A stretch of DNA of 64,000 bases, taken from Siphonodentalium dalli (lineage: Eukaryota > Mollusca > Scaphopoda > Gadilida > Siphonodentaliidae). The notes beneath the pieces are model-generated. The model saw nothing but the letters and a program-made list of their open reading frames with translations. It ran no database searches and was not told where the DNA came from. This document shows positions 1-10,098 of the stretch, piece after piece. Numbering within the stretch: the stretch's first letter is position 1; each line of letters begins with the position of its first letter. The position numbers and the translations under genes are program-made. The stretch is taken from contig CP136068.1 in the NCBI GenBank assembly GCA_032622095.1, forward strand, positions 111,365,546 through 111,429,545, in the 5' to 3' direction.

Positions 1-767
1 GGTGCGGCGTATATTTCCCTTCGTGTGATACACGCGTCTACATGTACAACGGCAATTATTCATCAATTTTGGCCATCGGAGTATCCCGGTGACATTTCTA
101 TCGAATCCAGCGCATCGAAAAACCTCTCACTACCAAATTTCATCAGCTCGATATCTTAAAATATGTAAGAGCAATCTTAATGTTTCTATAGTAATGTATC
201 ATCGTAATTTGGCGAACCCCTTAAGGTACATAGTTTGATTGACGTAATGGGCACGTTGTCCAAATCAGCGTTCCTCGATCGTTTGGTGTTAAACCAAGTA
301 TCCGATGGATCAGGGAATGACCGACTTGATAGTAATCGCCCTTTACGCAATCAAAATCGGTTTCCAATTAACAGATATGTACGGTGTATACGTTAACCTC
401 TCAGAGAGTTTAAACTCTGTAAGACTTTAGTCACGCCCACAAAACCCAATTTTTCACCACCTATATTCAGACGGCTCTATCTCCTGAATGCCTCAACATA
501 CGGAGCTGCCCGATACGTCGTTTGAACGGATATATCTTCGGCTACGCCATGGTTTACAAGTTGAATATGCACATGCGCGTATAAACATACCACCCGCCAC
601 CCCCCCCCCGATTAAAATTATCCCAAGATGTGACTTGTAATCCGCAGTGTTTTAAGCATGTACACCAATATTGAAACTGTGAGTTTTTCGCCCAGTAGAG
701 CATGTTTTAAACGAGATGTTCTGGGCGACGGATATATCCGACGCCGGCACATGGATGGAACCTTTCG

Positions 768-789
768 GGCGACGGATATATCCGTCGCC
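768..789. other. 22-bp perfect palindrome in spacer
   Basis: GGCGACGGATATATCCGTCGCC reads the same on both strands; an imperfect sibling with the same GACGGATATATCCG core lies at 724-745. Both recur in the units near 4541 and 8327 and decay in the diverged unit near 12110. It could be a dimeric protein site or a cruciform; function unknown. Confidence 0.7.
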
Positions 790-1190
790 GGCACTGAATT
801 AGTTAAGCACTTTATCAGAGATGTTTGTTCTTATTTGTACTTGTCTGACAAACAAATCGAACGTGTTAAAACTTCCTAGTTTTAAAGTCAATATTGACAG
901 TAAAAATCTACTATTAATGGGCCCAAGTGTCCAATTATTTTCTGATATCTAGAAAACGTAGCAATGGTAACATTTTATGTTGTCAGATAGGATGGAGCAG
1001 CTTTAAATATTTGTCTCACTTGAACATTTTTATGTCATATATATATCTTGTATTTTGTCACATCTATACTATATTTATGAACACATCAATTTAATTGACT
1101 GAAGGTCGCGTTAATGATGTTGTTACAACAGTTAATTAATCATCTCACTGTCGGCAAGAGCTAGGACTAATGAGAAAGAGTCTTGACACA

Positions 1191-1359
1191 GAGATGGTTA
1201 ATTGGTTTTGAAGAAAATCTCAACTAGATGTCGCGTCAGAGAGACACGATTATATAGGAACGCAAGAGACCCACTGCTTCATATAAACATTTATACCCAT
1301 ACTGGCAACAGTACTTGATCCTTACGTTATACCGACACTAATTAACTACAAATACAACC
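1191..1359 (+). promoter_or_regulatory. Promoter and 5' leader of gene 1
   Basis: An inverted CCAAT (ATTGG) lies at 1201-1205. Two TATA-like boxes follow: TATATA at 1251-1256, with an A in TTCATA at 1281 exactly 30 bp on, and TATAAA at 1282-1287, with a CAGT initiator at 1309-1312 about 28 bp on. Either start gives a leader of only 50-80 nt. The ATG has A at -3 and G at +4 (AACCATGG), an excellent context. Which TATA is used cannot be told from sequence; TATATA is intact in slightly more copies. Confidence 0.6.
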
Positions 1360-1713
1360 ATGGGACGGTTCAACAAGAAAAGAGAAGACAGCAAGATAAA
1401 TGTCCATCACCAGCTACTCGACTCGGAGACTAGATTTCGTCGCGGATGTCGCCAAATCAAAGTACTCAACGCCAAACTTAGAAAGCTGAACCGTTTTTAT
1501 GCAACCGCCAAATGCAACGGGCTCCGCGCCCAGACGGACCTTGCAAGAATGCGCATCTCTGTTCTGGAAGGTGTTCGGGGAATGTTTTACGAATATGTCA
1601 CGAAGAAAGCCGAGGTGTTACGAGAGTTACGGAATCAGATGTTGCAAGAAATCCACCAATCAGGAATCGAAAGGAGCGACGACATCACGCAGCATACATG
1701 GACAGCAGCCTGA
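1360..1713 (+). CDS. Gene 1: small basic helical protein with histone-type mRNA 3' end
   Basis: Encodes 117 residues; I do not recognise the family and it has no histone-fold signature I can see. The N-terminus is basic (GRFNKKRED). Residues about 24-60 and 66-99 look like two amphipathic helices with heptad-like hydrophobic spacing (I33, L36, L40, L43; L69, V72, F76, L87, L90, M94, I98), suggesting a coiled coil. About 24 Lys/Arg against 13 Asp/Glu give a strongly positive charge, compatible with nucleic-acid or chromatin binding (inference). Cysteines are C30 and C52. The start is fixed by the strong Kozak context and by conservation in ten other copies. It is intronless as read, with a TATA promoter just upstream and a histone-type stem-loop 46 nt after the stop. 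The frame-shifted open frame at 1499-1789 is a shadow. Confidence 0.82.
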   Translation: MGRFNKKREDSKINVHHQLLDSETRFRRGCRQIKVLNAKLRKLNRFYATAKCNGLRAQTDLARMRISVLEGVRGMFYEYVTKKAEVLRELRNQMLQEIHQSGIERSDDITQHTWTAA

Positions 1714-1759
1714 TTCGATCGGGATAGAACGTAAAGCATACGTACACGCTACCTCAAAC

Positions 1760-1797
1760 GGCTCTTTTCAGAGCCAACTACATTTTTGAAAAGAGAG
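1760..1797 (+). promoter_or_regulatory. Histone-type 3' end signal of gene 1 (stem-loop + downstream element)
   Basis: GGCTCTTTTCAGAGCC at 1760-1775 forms a perfect 6-bp stem with a TTTC four-base loop, preceded by CAAAC and followed by AACTACA. This is the canonical metazoan replication-dependent histone mRNA hairpin bound by SLBP. GAAAAGAGAG at 1788-1797 sits where the purine-rich element that pairs with U7 snRNA lies in histone genes. Cleavage would fall about 5 nt past the stem, giving an unpolyadenylated mRNA with a 3' UTR near 67 nt. No AATAAA follows closely. Confidence 0.88.
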
Positions 1798-2077
1798 CTC
1801 TTACAAAATTGCTTTACTGACTAAATTCGGTCGATCGGAATAATTCGCTGGGGTATTTGTACATGGCAAATAATCTAGCTGAATTCAATATTTTCACTCT
1901 TAGAACAAATATGTATAAATTCTAGACACTATGTGTTACATTATATCTTAAACAAAATTCTGTACAAAATGATACATGACATAATTATACGAGTCGGTGG
2001 AATTTCCTCAACATTGAATGTGAGAGAATATGTGAGTGTATCATAGTTATTAGATTCTATTGGAGACATAAAACTAA

Positions 2078-2540
2078 AGATGCATTATCCGATTTAACGC
2101 TCCTAAATTATGATTTTGTCGGCTTCGGTGGTAAAAAATATTTGATCCGAGTCGAGGAATCCACCCATCAAAGCTCAGAGTAATCAGATATTGATTTTTG
2201 AAGTTAGTTATTTTTCAAGATGTGGAATTTTTTGTGGCCCAGATAAACGTCGTCAAACGAACGATCTCGGACACAATTGCGGATGAATTGATGATATCAT
2301 ATCAAGTGGTATCAAGTGGTAATGCGGCCAAATATCGTGATACTCAAGTGATAATACGGACATATTTCGTTGAACGAAATGTTGATAAATAACACGTTTT
2401 GGAACATTTGATACCATAGTTGACAGTGGTTAGCATTATTTTGTGGCAATTAATCGATTCTGATAACTAAAGGGTATTTTGAAGAAATGTTGTTGTTGTA
2501 TCTTGATGATATGGGGACCGTCTGATCGGATTGAGTACCT
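2078..2540 (+). mobile_element. TTAA MITE family 1, copy in unit 1
   Basis: 463 bp starting AGATGCATTATCCGAT and ending ATCGGATTGAGTACCT. The ends are imperfect inverted repeats (AGRTRC..TCCGAT) and TTAA follows at 2541-2544. The left TTAA is damaged here (CTAA) but intact at sister copies. It carries no transposase. The TTAA duplication suggests piggyBac-type mobilisation, although the ends lack the usual CC(C/T) start. Confidence 0.7.
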
Positions 2541-2599
2541 TTAAAAGCTGCAACGAATAGGACCTACACGTGCTAGATCAAAGCTTGTCAACGAACGAG

Positions 2600-2815
2600 T
2601 TGAATATATATAAGACACTTATATACACACTTCATTTGAACATCGAACATACAGATTAATTTCTCGTATTCGATAACCTATTTTGATCACCGGATCGGTG
2701 CCTGAATGTGACACAATCGAGAACTACTATAGCTATAACTTGGGGCTCCAAACCGCTATATATGGCTATACGGCTTTAAATGTGCATCGTCCTGTTTGAC
2801 ACCCGGTAAAAGAAA
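2600..2815 (+). other. Conserved TATA-like block with splice-donor-like end
   Basis: A TATATATAAG box near 2605 is followed about 200 bp on by CACCCGGTAAAA (CAGGTAAAA in most other units), resembling a splice donor. The block survives in the diverged units (about 15255, 18720, 27280 plus 27830, 31970, 47790) better than some neighbouring spacer. There is no convincing open frame between. It may be a noncoding first exon or merely old spacer. Confidence 0.3.
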
Positions 2816-3464
2816 ATAAAAAAATAGTTGTAGTAAGTAACCATCACTCGAATGACGCAGGCACAGGAACAGGAAATTTCATGCCTGACACACATTAGTT
2901 GGAAATTTTACATGCACAACATATAGGTTGAAATTGGTCATTAGTTTCCAATCTTTGTTTGTTTGTTTTTTTTTAGTTTCCAATCTTAAAGTTTGGGGGG
3001 GGGGTGCAAATGGAATACTGCCAGCCTGGGAGTTTGGCCTGGTTCAAGGGGCGGGGTGAAGTTGGAAATTTCAAGATAGACACCAACAATTAACGGGGAA
3101 CCTTTAGCCACGTCCATGAGCAGACATCTCGAAAATAAGCAAAAAAGTCCGTCAGTTTTTGCGTTGAAAAAGAATGAAAACGATCATAATAAAACGCTCT
3201 TGACTATAAACTCTATTGGAAACGAAGGCACGTACTTAACTCATTCAGTGCCAGGTTACGTGGGGAAAACGCTAGCTGTGTGCCAGGTTTCCTGGGGGAA
3301 AAGAGCCAACATTAACACTATATATAGCTATATATTTAGTTTGATTATTCAATATTGGAAAGAATCGAACTGACAACAGGAATTGATATTATAGGCCCTA
3401 CTCACGAAGTTCTTTGAAAGTCCAATTTCGGTACTACAGGGTCATCACAGGTCCAAAATTTCGT

Positions 3465-3478
3465 GTTGCCATGGCAAC
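3465..3478. promoter_or_regulatory. RFX X-box-like palindrome
   Basis: GTTGCCATGGCAAC is a perfect inverted repeat matching the RFX-factor X-box consensus (GTNRCC-N-RGYAAC). Identical copies lie at 7242-7255 and 11026-11039 in the other homogenised units. No nearby start is evident, so any role is inferred. Confidence 0.45.
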
Positions 3479-4963
3479 GAGTACTTCAGATTAACACCGA
3501 TTGTGTGAAATTACAAATCTGTTTTATGTGACCATCTAACTAACTTATTCTGTGCAGTTTTAGGCATTTATTTAGCTGATGGAATAGCATAGCATTATCT
3601 TATGGCAAGGATCGGAAGTGGGGGGGGGGGGGTGATAAATGAGACCCTTCCAATTTTCTAAATGGGATGACGTTTACGATAACCGATTTACTAGAGAACC
3701 AGATGACAAAACATAAAACAATTTGAAAATCAATTGCTTCCGTTCGATAGGCCTACACCAATCGTTCTATCGCGGTGCGGCGTATATTTCCCTTCGTGTG
3801 ATACACGCGTCTACATGTACAACGGCAATTATTCATCAATTTTGGCCATCGGAGTATCCCGGTGACATTTCTATCGAATCCAGCGCATCGAAAAACCTCT
3901 CACTACCAAATTTCATCAGCTCGATATCTTAAAATATGTAAGAGCAATCTTAATGTTTCTATAGTAATGTATCATCGTAATTTGGCGAACCCCTTAAGGT
4001 ACATAGTTTGATTGACGTAATGGGCACGTTGTCCAAATCAGCGTTCCTCGATCGTTTGGTGTTAAACCAAGTATCCGATGGATCAGGGAATGACCGACTT
4101 GATAGTAATCGCCCTTTACGCAATCAAAATCGGTTTCCAATTAACAGATATGTACGGTGTATACGTTAACCTCTCAGAGAGTTTAAACTCTGTAAGACTT
4201 TAGTCACGCCCACAAAACCCAATTTTTCACCACCTATATTCAGACGGCTCTATCTCCTGAATGCCTCAACATACGGAGCTGCCCGATACGTCGTTTGAAC
4301 GGATATATCTTCGGCTACGCCATGGTTTACAAGTTGAATATGCACATGCGCGTATAAACATACCACCCGCCACCCCCCCCCCGATTAAAATTATCCCAAG
4401 ATGTGACTTGTAATCCGCAGTGTTTTAAGCATGTACACCAATATTGAAACTGTGAGTTTTTCGCCCAGTAGAGCATGTTTTAAACGAGATGTTCTGGGCG
4501 ACGGATATATCCGACGCCGGCACATGGATGGAACCTTTCGGGCGACGGATATATCCGTCGCCGGCACTGAATTAGTTAAGCACTTTATCAGAGATGTTTG
4601 TTCTTATTTGTACTTGTCTGACAAACAAATCGAACGTGTTAAAACTTCCTAGTTTTAAAGTCAATATTGACAGTAAAAATCTACTATTAATGGGCCCAAG
4701 TGTCCAATTATTTTCTGATATCTAGAAAACGTAGCAATGGTAACATTTTATGTTGTCAGATAGGATGGAGCAGCTTTAAATATTTGTCTCACTTGAACAT
4801 TTTTATGTCATATATATATCTTGTATTTTGTCACATCTATACTATATTTATGAACACATCAATTTAATTGACTGAAGGTCGCGTTAATGATGTTGTTACA
4901 ACAGTTAATTAATCATCTCACTGTCGGCAAGAGCTAGGACTAATGAGAAAGAGTCTTGACACA

Positions 4964-5132
4964 GAGATGGTTAATTGGTTTTGAAGAAAATCTCAACTAG
5001 ATGTCGCGTCAGAGAGACACGATTATATAGGAACGCAAGAGACCCACTGCTTCATATAAACATTTATACCCATACTGGCAACAGTACTTGATCCTTACGT
5101 TATACCGACACTAATTAACTACAAATACAACC
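4964..5132 (+). promoter_or_regulatory. Promoter and leader of gene 2
   Basis: Identical in layout to gene 1: ATTGG at 4974-4978, TATATA at 5024-5029, TATAAA at 5055-5060, then the same AACCATGG start context. Confidence 0.6.
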
Positions 5133-5486
5133 ATGGGACGGTTCAACAAGAAAAGAGAAGACAGCAAGATAAATGTCCATCACCAGCTACTCGACTCGGA
5201 GACTAGATTTCGTCGCGGATGTCGCCAAATCAAAGTACTCAACGCCAAACTTAGAAAGCTGAACCGTTTTTATGCAACCGCCAAATGCAACGGGCTCCGC
5301 GCCCAGACGGACCTTGCAAGAATGCGCATCTCTGTTCTGGAAGGTGTTCGGGGAATGTTTTACGAATATGTCACGAAGAAAGCCGAGGTGTTACGAGAGT
5401 TACGGAATCAGATGTTGCAAGAAATCCACCAATCAGGAATCGAAAGGAGCGACGACATCACGCAGCATACATGGACAGCAGCCTGA
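5133..5486 (+). CDS. Gene 2: same small basic helical protein (identical to gene 1 product)
   Basis: The 117-residue product is identical to that of gene 1. It sits in the second homogenised 3.77 kb unit with unchanged promoter and 3' hairpin, so it should be as functional as gene 1. Identity of coding and spacer sequence alike points to recent unequal exchange or gene conversion, not protein-level constraint alone. Confidence 0.82.
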   Translation: MGRFNKKREDSKINVHHQLLDSETRFRRGCRQIKVLNAKLRKLNRFYATAKCNGLRAQTDLARMRISVLEGVRGMFYEYVTKKAEVLRELRNQMLQEIHQSGIERSDDITQHTWTAA

Positions 5487-5532
5487 TTCGATCGGGATAG
5501 AACGTAAAGCATACGTACACGCTACCTCAAAC

Positions 5533-5570
5533 GGCTCTTTTCAGAGCCAACTACATTTTTGAAAAGAGAG
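5533..5570 (+). promoter_or_regulatory. Histone-type 3' end signal of gene 2
   Basis: Perfect GGCTCTTTTCAGAGCC hairpin at 5533-5548 and GAAAAGAGAG at 5561-5570, 46 nt after the stop codon. Confidence 0.88.
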
Positions 5571-5850
5571 CTCTTACAAAATTGCTTTACTGACTAAATT
5601 CGGTCGATCGGAATAATTCGCTGGGGTATTTGTACATGGCAAATAATCTAGCTGAATTCAATATTTTCACTCTTAGAACAAATATGTATAAATTCTAGAC
5701 ACTATGTGTTACATTATATCTTAAACAAAATTCTGTACAAAATGATACATGACATAATTATACGAGTCGGTGGAATTTCCTCAACATTGAATGTGAGAGA
5801 ATATGTGAGTGTATCATAGTTATTAGATTCTATTGGAGACATAAAACTAA

Positions 5851-6313
5851 AGATGCATTATCCGATTTAACGCTCCTAAATTATGATTTTGTCGGCTTCG
5901 GTGGTAAAAAATATTTGATCCGAGTCGAGGAATCCACCCATCAAAGCTCAGAGTAATCAGATATTGATTTTTGAAGTTAGTTATTTTTCAAGATGTGGAA
6001 TTTTTTGTGGCCCAGATAAACGTCGTCAAACGAACGATCTCGGACACAATTGCGGATGAATTGATGATATCATATCAAGTGGTATCAAGTGGTAATGCGG
6101 CCAAATATCGTGATACTCAAGTGATAATACGGACATATTTCGTTGAACGAAATGTTGATAAATAACACGTTTTGGAACATTTGATACCATAGTTGACAGT
6201 GGTTAGCATTATTTTGTGGCAATTAATCGATTCTGATAACTAAAGGGTATTTTGAAGAAATGTTGTTGTTGTATCTTGATGATATGGGGACCGTCTGATC
6301 GGATTGAGTACCT
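5851..6313 (+). mobile_element. TTAA MITE family 1, copy in unit 2
   Basis: Same 463-bp element as at 2078-2540, shared by descent through unit duplication, not by a new insertion. Confidence 0.68.
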
Positions 6314-8748
6314 TTAAAAGCTGCAACGAATAGGACCTACACGTGCTAGATCAAAGCTTGTCAACGAACGAGTTGAATATATATATAAGACACTTATATA
6401 CACACTTCATTTGAACATCGAACATACAGATTAATTTCTCGTATTCGATAACCTATTTTGATCACCGGATCGGTGCCTGAATGTGACACAATCGAGAACT
6501 ACTATAGCTATAACTTGGGGCTCCAAACCGCTATATATGGCTATACGGCTTTAAATGTGCATCGTCCTGTTTGACACCCGGTAAAAGAAAATAAAAAAAT
6601 AGTTGTAGTAAGTAACCATCACTCGAATGACGCAGGCACAGGAACAGGAAATTTCATGCCTGACACACATTAGTTGGAAATTTTACATGCACAACATATA
6701 GGTTGAAATTGGTCATTAGTTTCCAATCTTTGTTTGTTTGTTTTTTTTTAGTTTCCAATCTTAAAGTTTGGGGGGGGGGGGTGCAAATGGAATACTGCCA
6801 GCCTGGGAGTTTGGCCTGGTTCAAGGGGCGGGGTGAAGTTGGAAATTTCAAGATAGACACCAACAATTAACGGGGAACCTTTAGCCACGTCCATGAGCAG
6901 ACATCTCGAAAATAAGCAAAAAAGTCCGTCAGTTTTTGCGTTGAAAAAGAATGAAAACGATCATAATAAAACGCTCTTGACTATAAACTCTATTGGAAAC
7001 GAAGGCACGTACTTAACTCATTCAGTGCCAGGTTACGTGGGGAAAACGCTAGCTGTGTGCCAGGTTTCCTGGGGAAAAAGAGCCAACATTAACACTATAT
7101 ATAGCTATATATTTAGTTTGATTATTCAATATTGGAAAGAATCGAACTGACAACAGGAATTGATATTATAGGCCCTACTCACGAAGTTCTTTGAAAGTCC
7201 AATTTCGGTACTACAGGGTCATCACAGGTCCAAAATTTCGTGTTGCCATGGCAACGAGTACTTCAGATTAACACCGATTGTGTGAAATTACAAATCTGTT
7301 TTATGTGACCATCTAACTAACTTATTCTGTGCAGTTTTAGGCATTTATTTAGCTGATGGAATAGCATAGCATTATCTTATGGCAAGGATCGGAAGTGGGG
7401 GGGGGGGGGGGGGTGATAAATGAGACCCTTCCAATTTTCTAAATGGGATGACGTTTACGATAACCGATTTACTAGAGAACCAGATGACAAAACTTAAAAC
7501 AATTTGAAAATCAATTGCTTCCGTTCGATAGGCCTACACCAATCGTTCTATCGCGGTGCGGCGTATATTTCCCTTCGTGTGATACACGCGTCTACATGTA
7601 CAACGGCAATTATTCATCAATTTTGGCCATCGGAGTATCCCGGTGACATTTCTATCGAATCCAGCGCATCGAAAAACCTCTCACTACCAAATTTCATCAG
7701 CTCGATATCTTAAAATATGTAAGAGCAATCTTAATGTTTCTATAGTAATGTATCATCGTAATTTGGCGAACCCCTTAAGGTACATAGTTTGATTGACGTA
7801 ATGGGCACGTTGTCCAAATCAGCGTTCCTCGATCGTTTGGTGTTAAACCAAGTATCCGATGGATCAGGGAATGACCGACTTGATAGTAATCGCCCTTTAC
7901 GCAATCAAAATCGGTTTCCAATTAACAGATATGTACGGTGTATACGTTAACCTATCAGAGAGTTTAAACTCTGTAAGACTTTAGTCACGCCCACAAAACC
8001 CAATTTTTCACCACCTATATTCAGACGGCTCTATCTCCTGAATGCCTCAACATACGGAGCTGCCCGATACGTCGTTTGACCGGATATATCTTCGGCTACG
8101 CCATGGTTTACAAGTTGAATATGCACATGCGCGTATAAACATACCACCCGCCACCCCCCCCCCCCCCGATGAAAATTATCCCAAGATGTGACTTGTAATC
8201 CGCAGTGTTTTAAGCATGTACACCAATATTGAAACTGTGAGTTTTTCGCCCAGTAGAGCATGTTTTAAACGAGATGTTCTGGGCGACGGATATATCCGAC
8301 GCCGGCACATGGATGGAACCTTTCGGGCGACGGATATATCCGTCGCCGGCACTGAATTAGTTAAGCACTTTATCAGAGATGTTTGTTCTTATTTGTACTT
8401 GTCTGACAAACAAATCGAACGTGTTAAAACTTCCTAGTTTTAAAGTCAATATTGACAGTAAAAATCTACTATTAATGGGCCCAAGTGTCCAATTATTTTC
8501 TGATATCTAGAAAACGTAGCAATGGTAACATTTTATGTTGTCAGATAGGATGGAGCAGCTTTAAATATTTGTCTCACTTGAACATTTTTATGTCATATAT
8601 ATATCTTGTATTTTGTCACATCTATACTATATTTATGAACACATCAATTTAATTGACTGAAGGTCGCGTTAATGATGTTGTTACAACAGTTAATTAATCA
8701 TCTCACTGTCGGCAAGAGCTAGGACTAATGAGAATGAGTCTTGACACA

Positions 8749-8917
8749 GAGATGGTTAATTGGTTTTGAAGAAAATCTCAACTAGATGTCGCGTCAGAGA
8801 GACACGATTATATAGGAACGCAAGAGACCCACTGCTTCATATAAACATTTATACCCATACTGGCAACAGTACTTGATCCTTACGTTATACCGACACTAAT
8901 TAACTACAAATACAACC
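8749..8917 (+). promoter_or_regulatory. Promoter and leader of gene 3
   Basis: Same layout as gene 1, with TATATA at 8809-8814 and TATAAA at 8840-8845. Confidence 0.6.
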
Positions 8918-9271
8918 ATGGGACGGTTCAACAAGAAAAGAGAAGACAGCAAGATAAATGTCCATCACCAGCTACTCGACTCGGAGACTAGATTTCGTCG
9001 CGGATGTCGCCAAATCAAAGTACTCAACGCCAAACTTAGAAAGCTGAACCGTTTTTATGCAACCGCCAAATGCAACGGGCTCCGCGCCCAGACGGACCTT
9101 GCAAGAATGCGCATCTCTGTTCTGGAAGGTGTTCGGGGAATGTTTTACGAATATGTCACGAAGAAAGCCGAGGTGTTACGAGAGTTACGGAATCAGATGT
9201 TGCAAGAAATCCACCAATCAGGAATCGAAAGGAGCGACGACATCACGCAGCATACATGGACAGCAGCCTGA
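8918..9271 (+). CDS. Gene 3: same small basic helical protein (identical to gene 1 product)
   Basis: 117 residues, identical to genes 1 and 2. It is the last copy inside the homogenised block. The 3' flank differs by one base just before the downstream element (ACAGTTTTG instead of ACATTTTTG), outside the hairpin. Confidence 0.82.
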   Translation: MGRFNKKREDSKINVHHQLLDSETRFRRGCRQIKVLNAKLRKLNRFYATAKCNGLRAQTDLARMRISVLEGVRGMFYEYVTKKAEVLRELRNQMLQEIHQSGIERSDDITQHTWTAA

Positions 9272-9317
9272 TTCGATCGGGATAGAACGTAAAGCATACG
9301 TACACGCTACCTCAAAC

Positions 9318-9355
9318 GGCTCTTTTCAGAGCCAACTACAGTTTTGAAAAGAGAG
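9318..9355 (+). promoter_or_regulatory. Histone-type 3' end signal of gene 3
   Basis: Hairpin at 9318-9333 and GAAAAGAGAG at 9346-9355. Confidence 0.88.
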
Positions 9356-9635
9356 CTCTTACAAAATTGCTTTACTGACTAAATTCGGTCGATCGGAATA
9401 ATTCGCTGGGGTATTTGTACATGGCAAATAATCTAGCTGAATTCAATATTTTCACTCTTAGAACAAATATGTATAAATTCTAGACACTATGTGTTACATT
9501 ATATCTTAAACAAAATTCTGTACAAAATGATACATGACATAATTATACGAGTCGGTGGAATTTCCTCAACATTGAATGTGAGAGAATATGTGAGTGTATC
9601 ATAGTTATTAGATTCTATTGGAGACATAAAACTAA

Positions 9636-10098
9636 AGATGCATTATCCGATTTAACGCTCCTAAATTATGATTTTGTCGGCTTCGGTGGTAAAAAATATT
9701 TGATCCGAGTCGAGGAATCCACCCATCAAAGCTCAAAGTAATCAGATATTGATTTTTGAAGTTTGTTATTTTTCAAGATGTGGAATTTTTTGTGGCCCAG
9801 ATAAACGTCGTCAAACGAACGATCTCGGACACAATTGCGGATGAATTGATGATATCATATCAAGTGGTATCAAGTGGTAATGCGGCCAAATATCGTGATA
9901 CTCAAGTGATAATACGGACATATTTCGTTGAACGAAATGTTGACAAATAACACGTTTTGGAACATTTGATACCATAGTTGACAGTGGTTAGCATTATTTT
10001 GTGGCAATTAATCGATTCTGATAACTAAAGGGTATTTTGAAGAAATGTTGTTGTTGTATCTTGATGATATGGGGACCGTCTGATCGGATTGAGTACCT
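9636..10098 (+). mobile_element. TTAA MITE family 1, copy in unit 3
   Basis: 463 bp with the same ends; TTAA follows at 10099-10102. Confidence 0.68.

Noticed and set aside
658-879. 73-codon frame in the spacer of three units
   Set aside because: Identical only because the units are identical; disrupted in the diverged unit near 12000.
1360-1713. Gene product as a divergent core or linker histone
   Set aside because: No histone-fold motif or lysine/alanine/proline-rich tail; helix pattern is coiled-coil-like. The histone link is only in the mRNA 3' end.
1499-1789. 96-codon frame overlapping gene 1, repeated in other copies
   Set aside because: It is a +1 shadow of the conserved frame, runs through the hairpin, and varies freely in length and sequence among diverged copies.
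2198-2392. 64-codon frame and the matching minus-strand 66-codon frames (14880, 18340, 31587)
   Set aside because: They lie inside a TTAA MITE and change frame between copies.
3116-3373. 85-codon spacer frame
   Set aside because: Frame and end are not kept in units 5 and 7 (frameshift near 32555, different tail near 19390).
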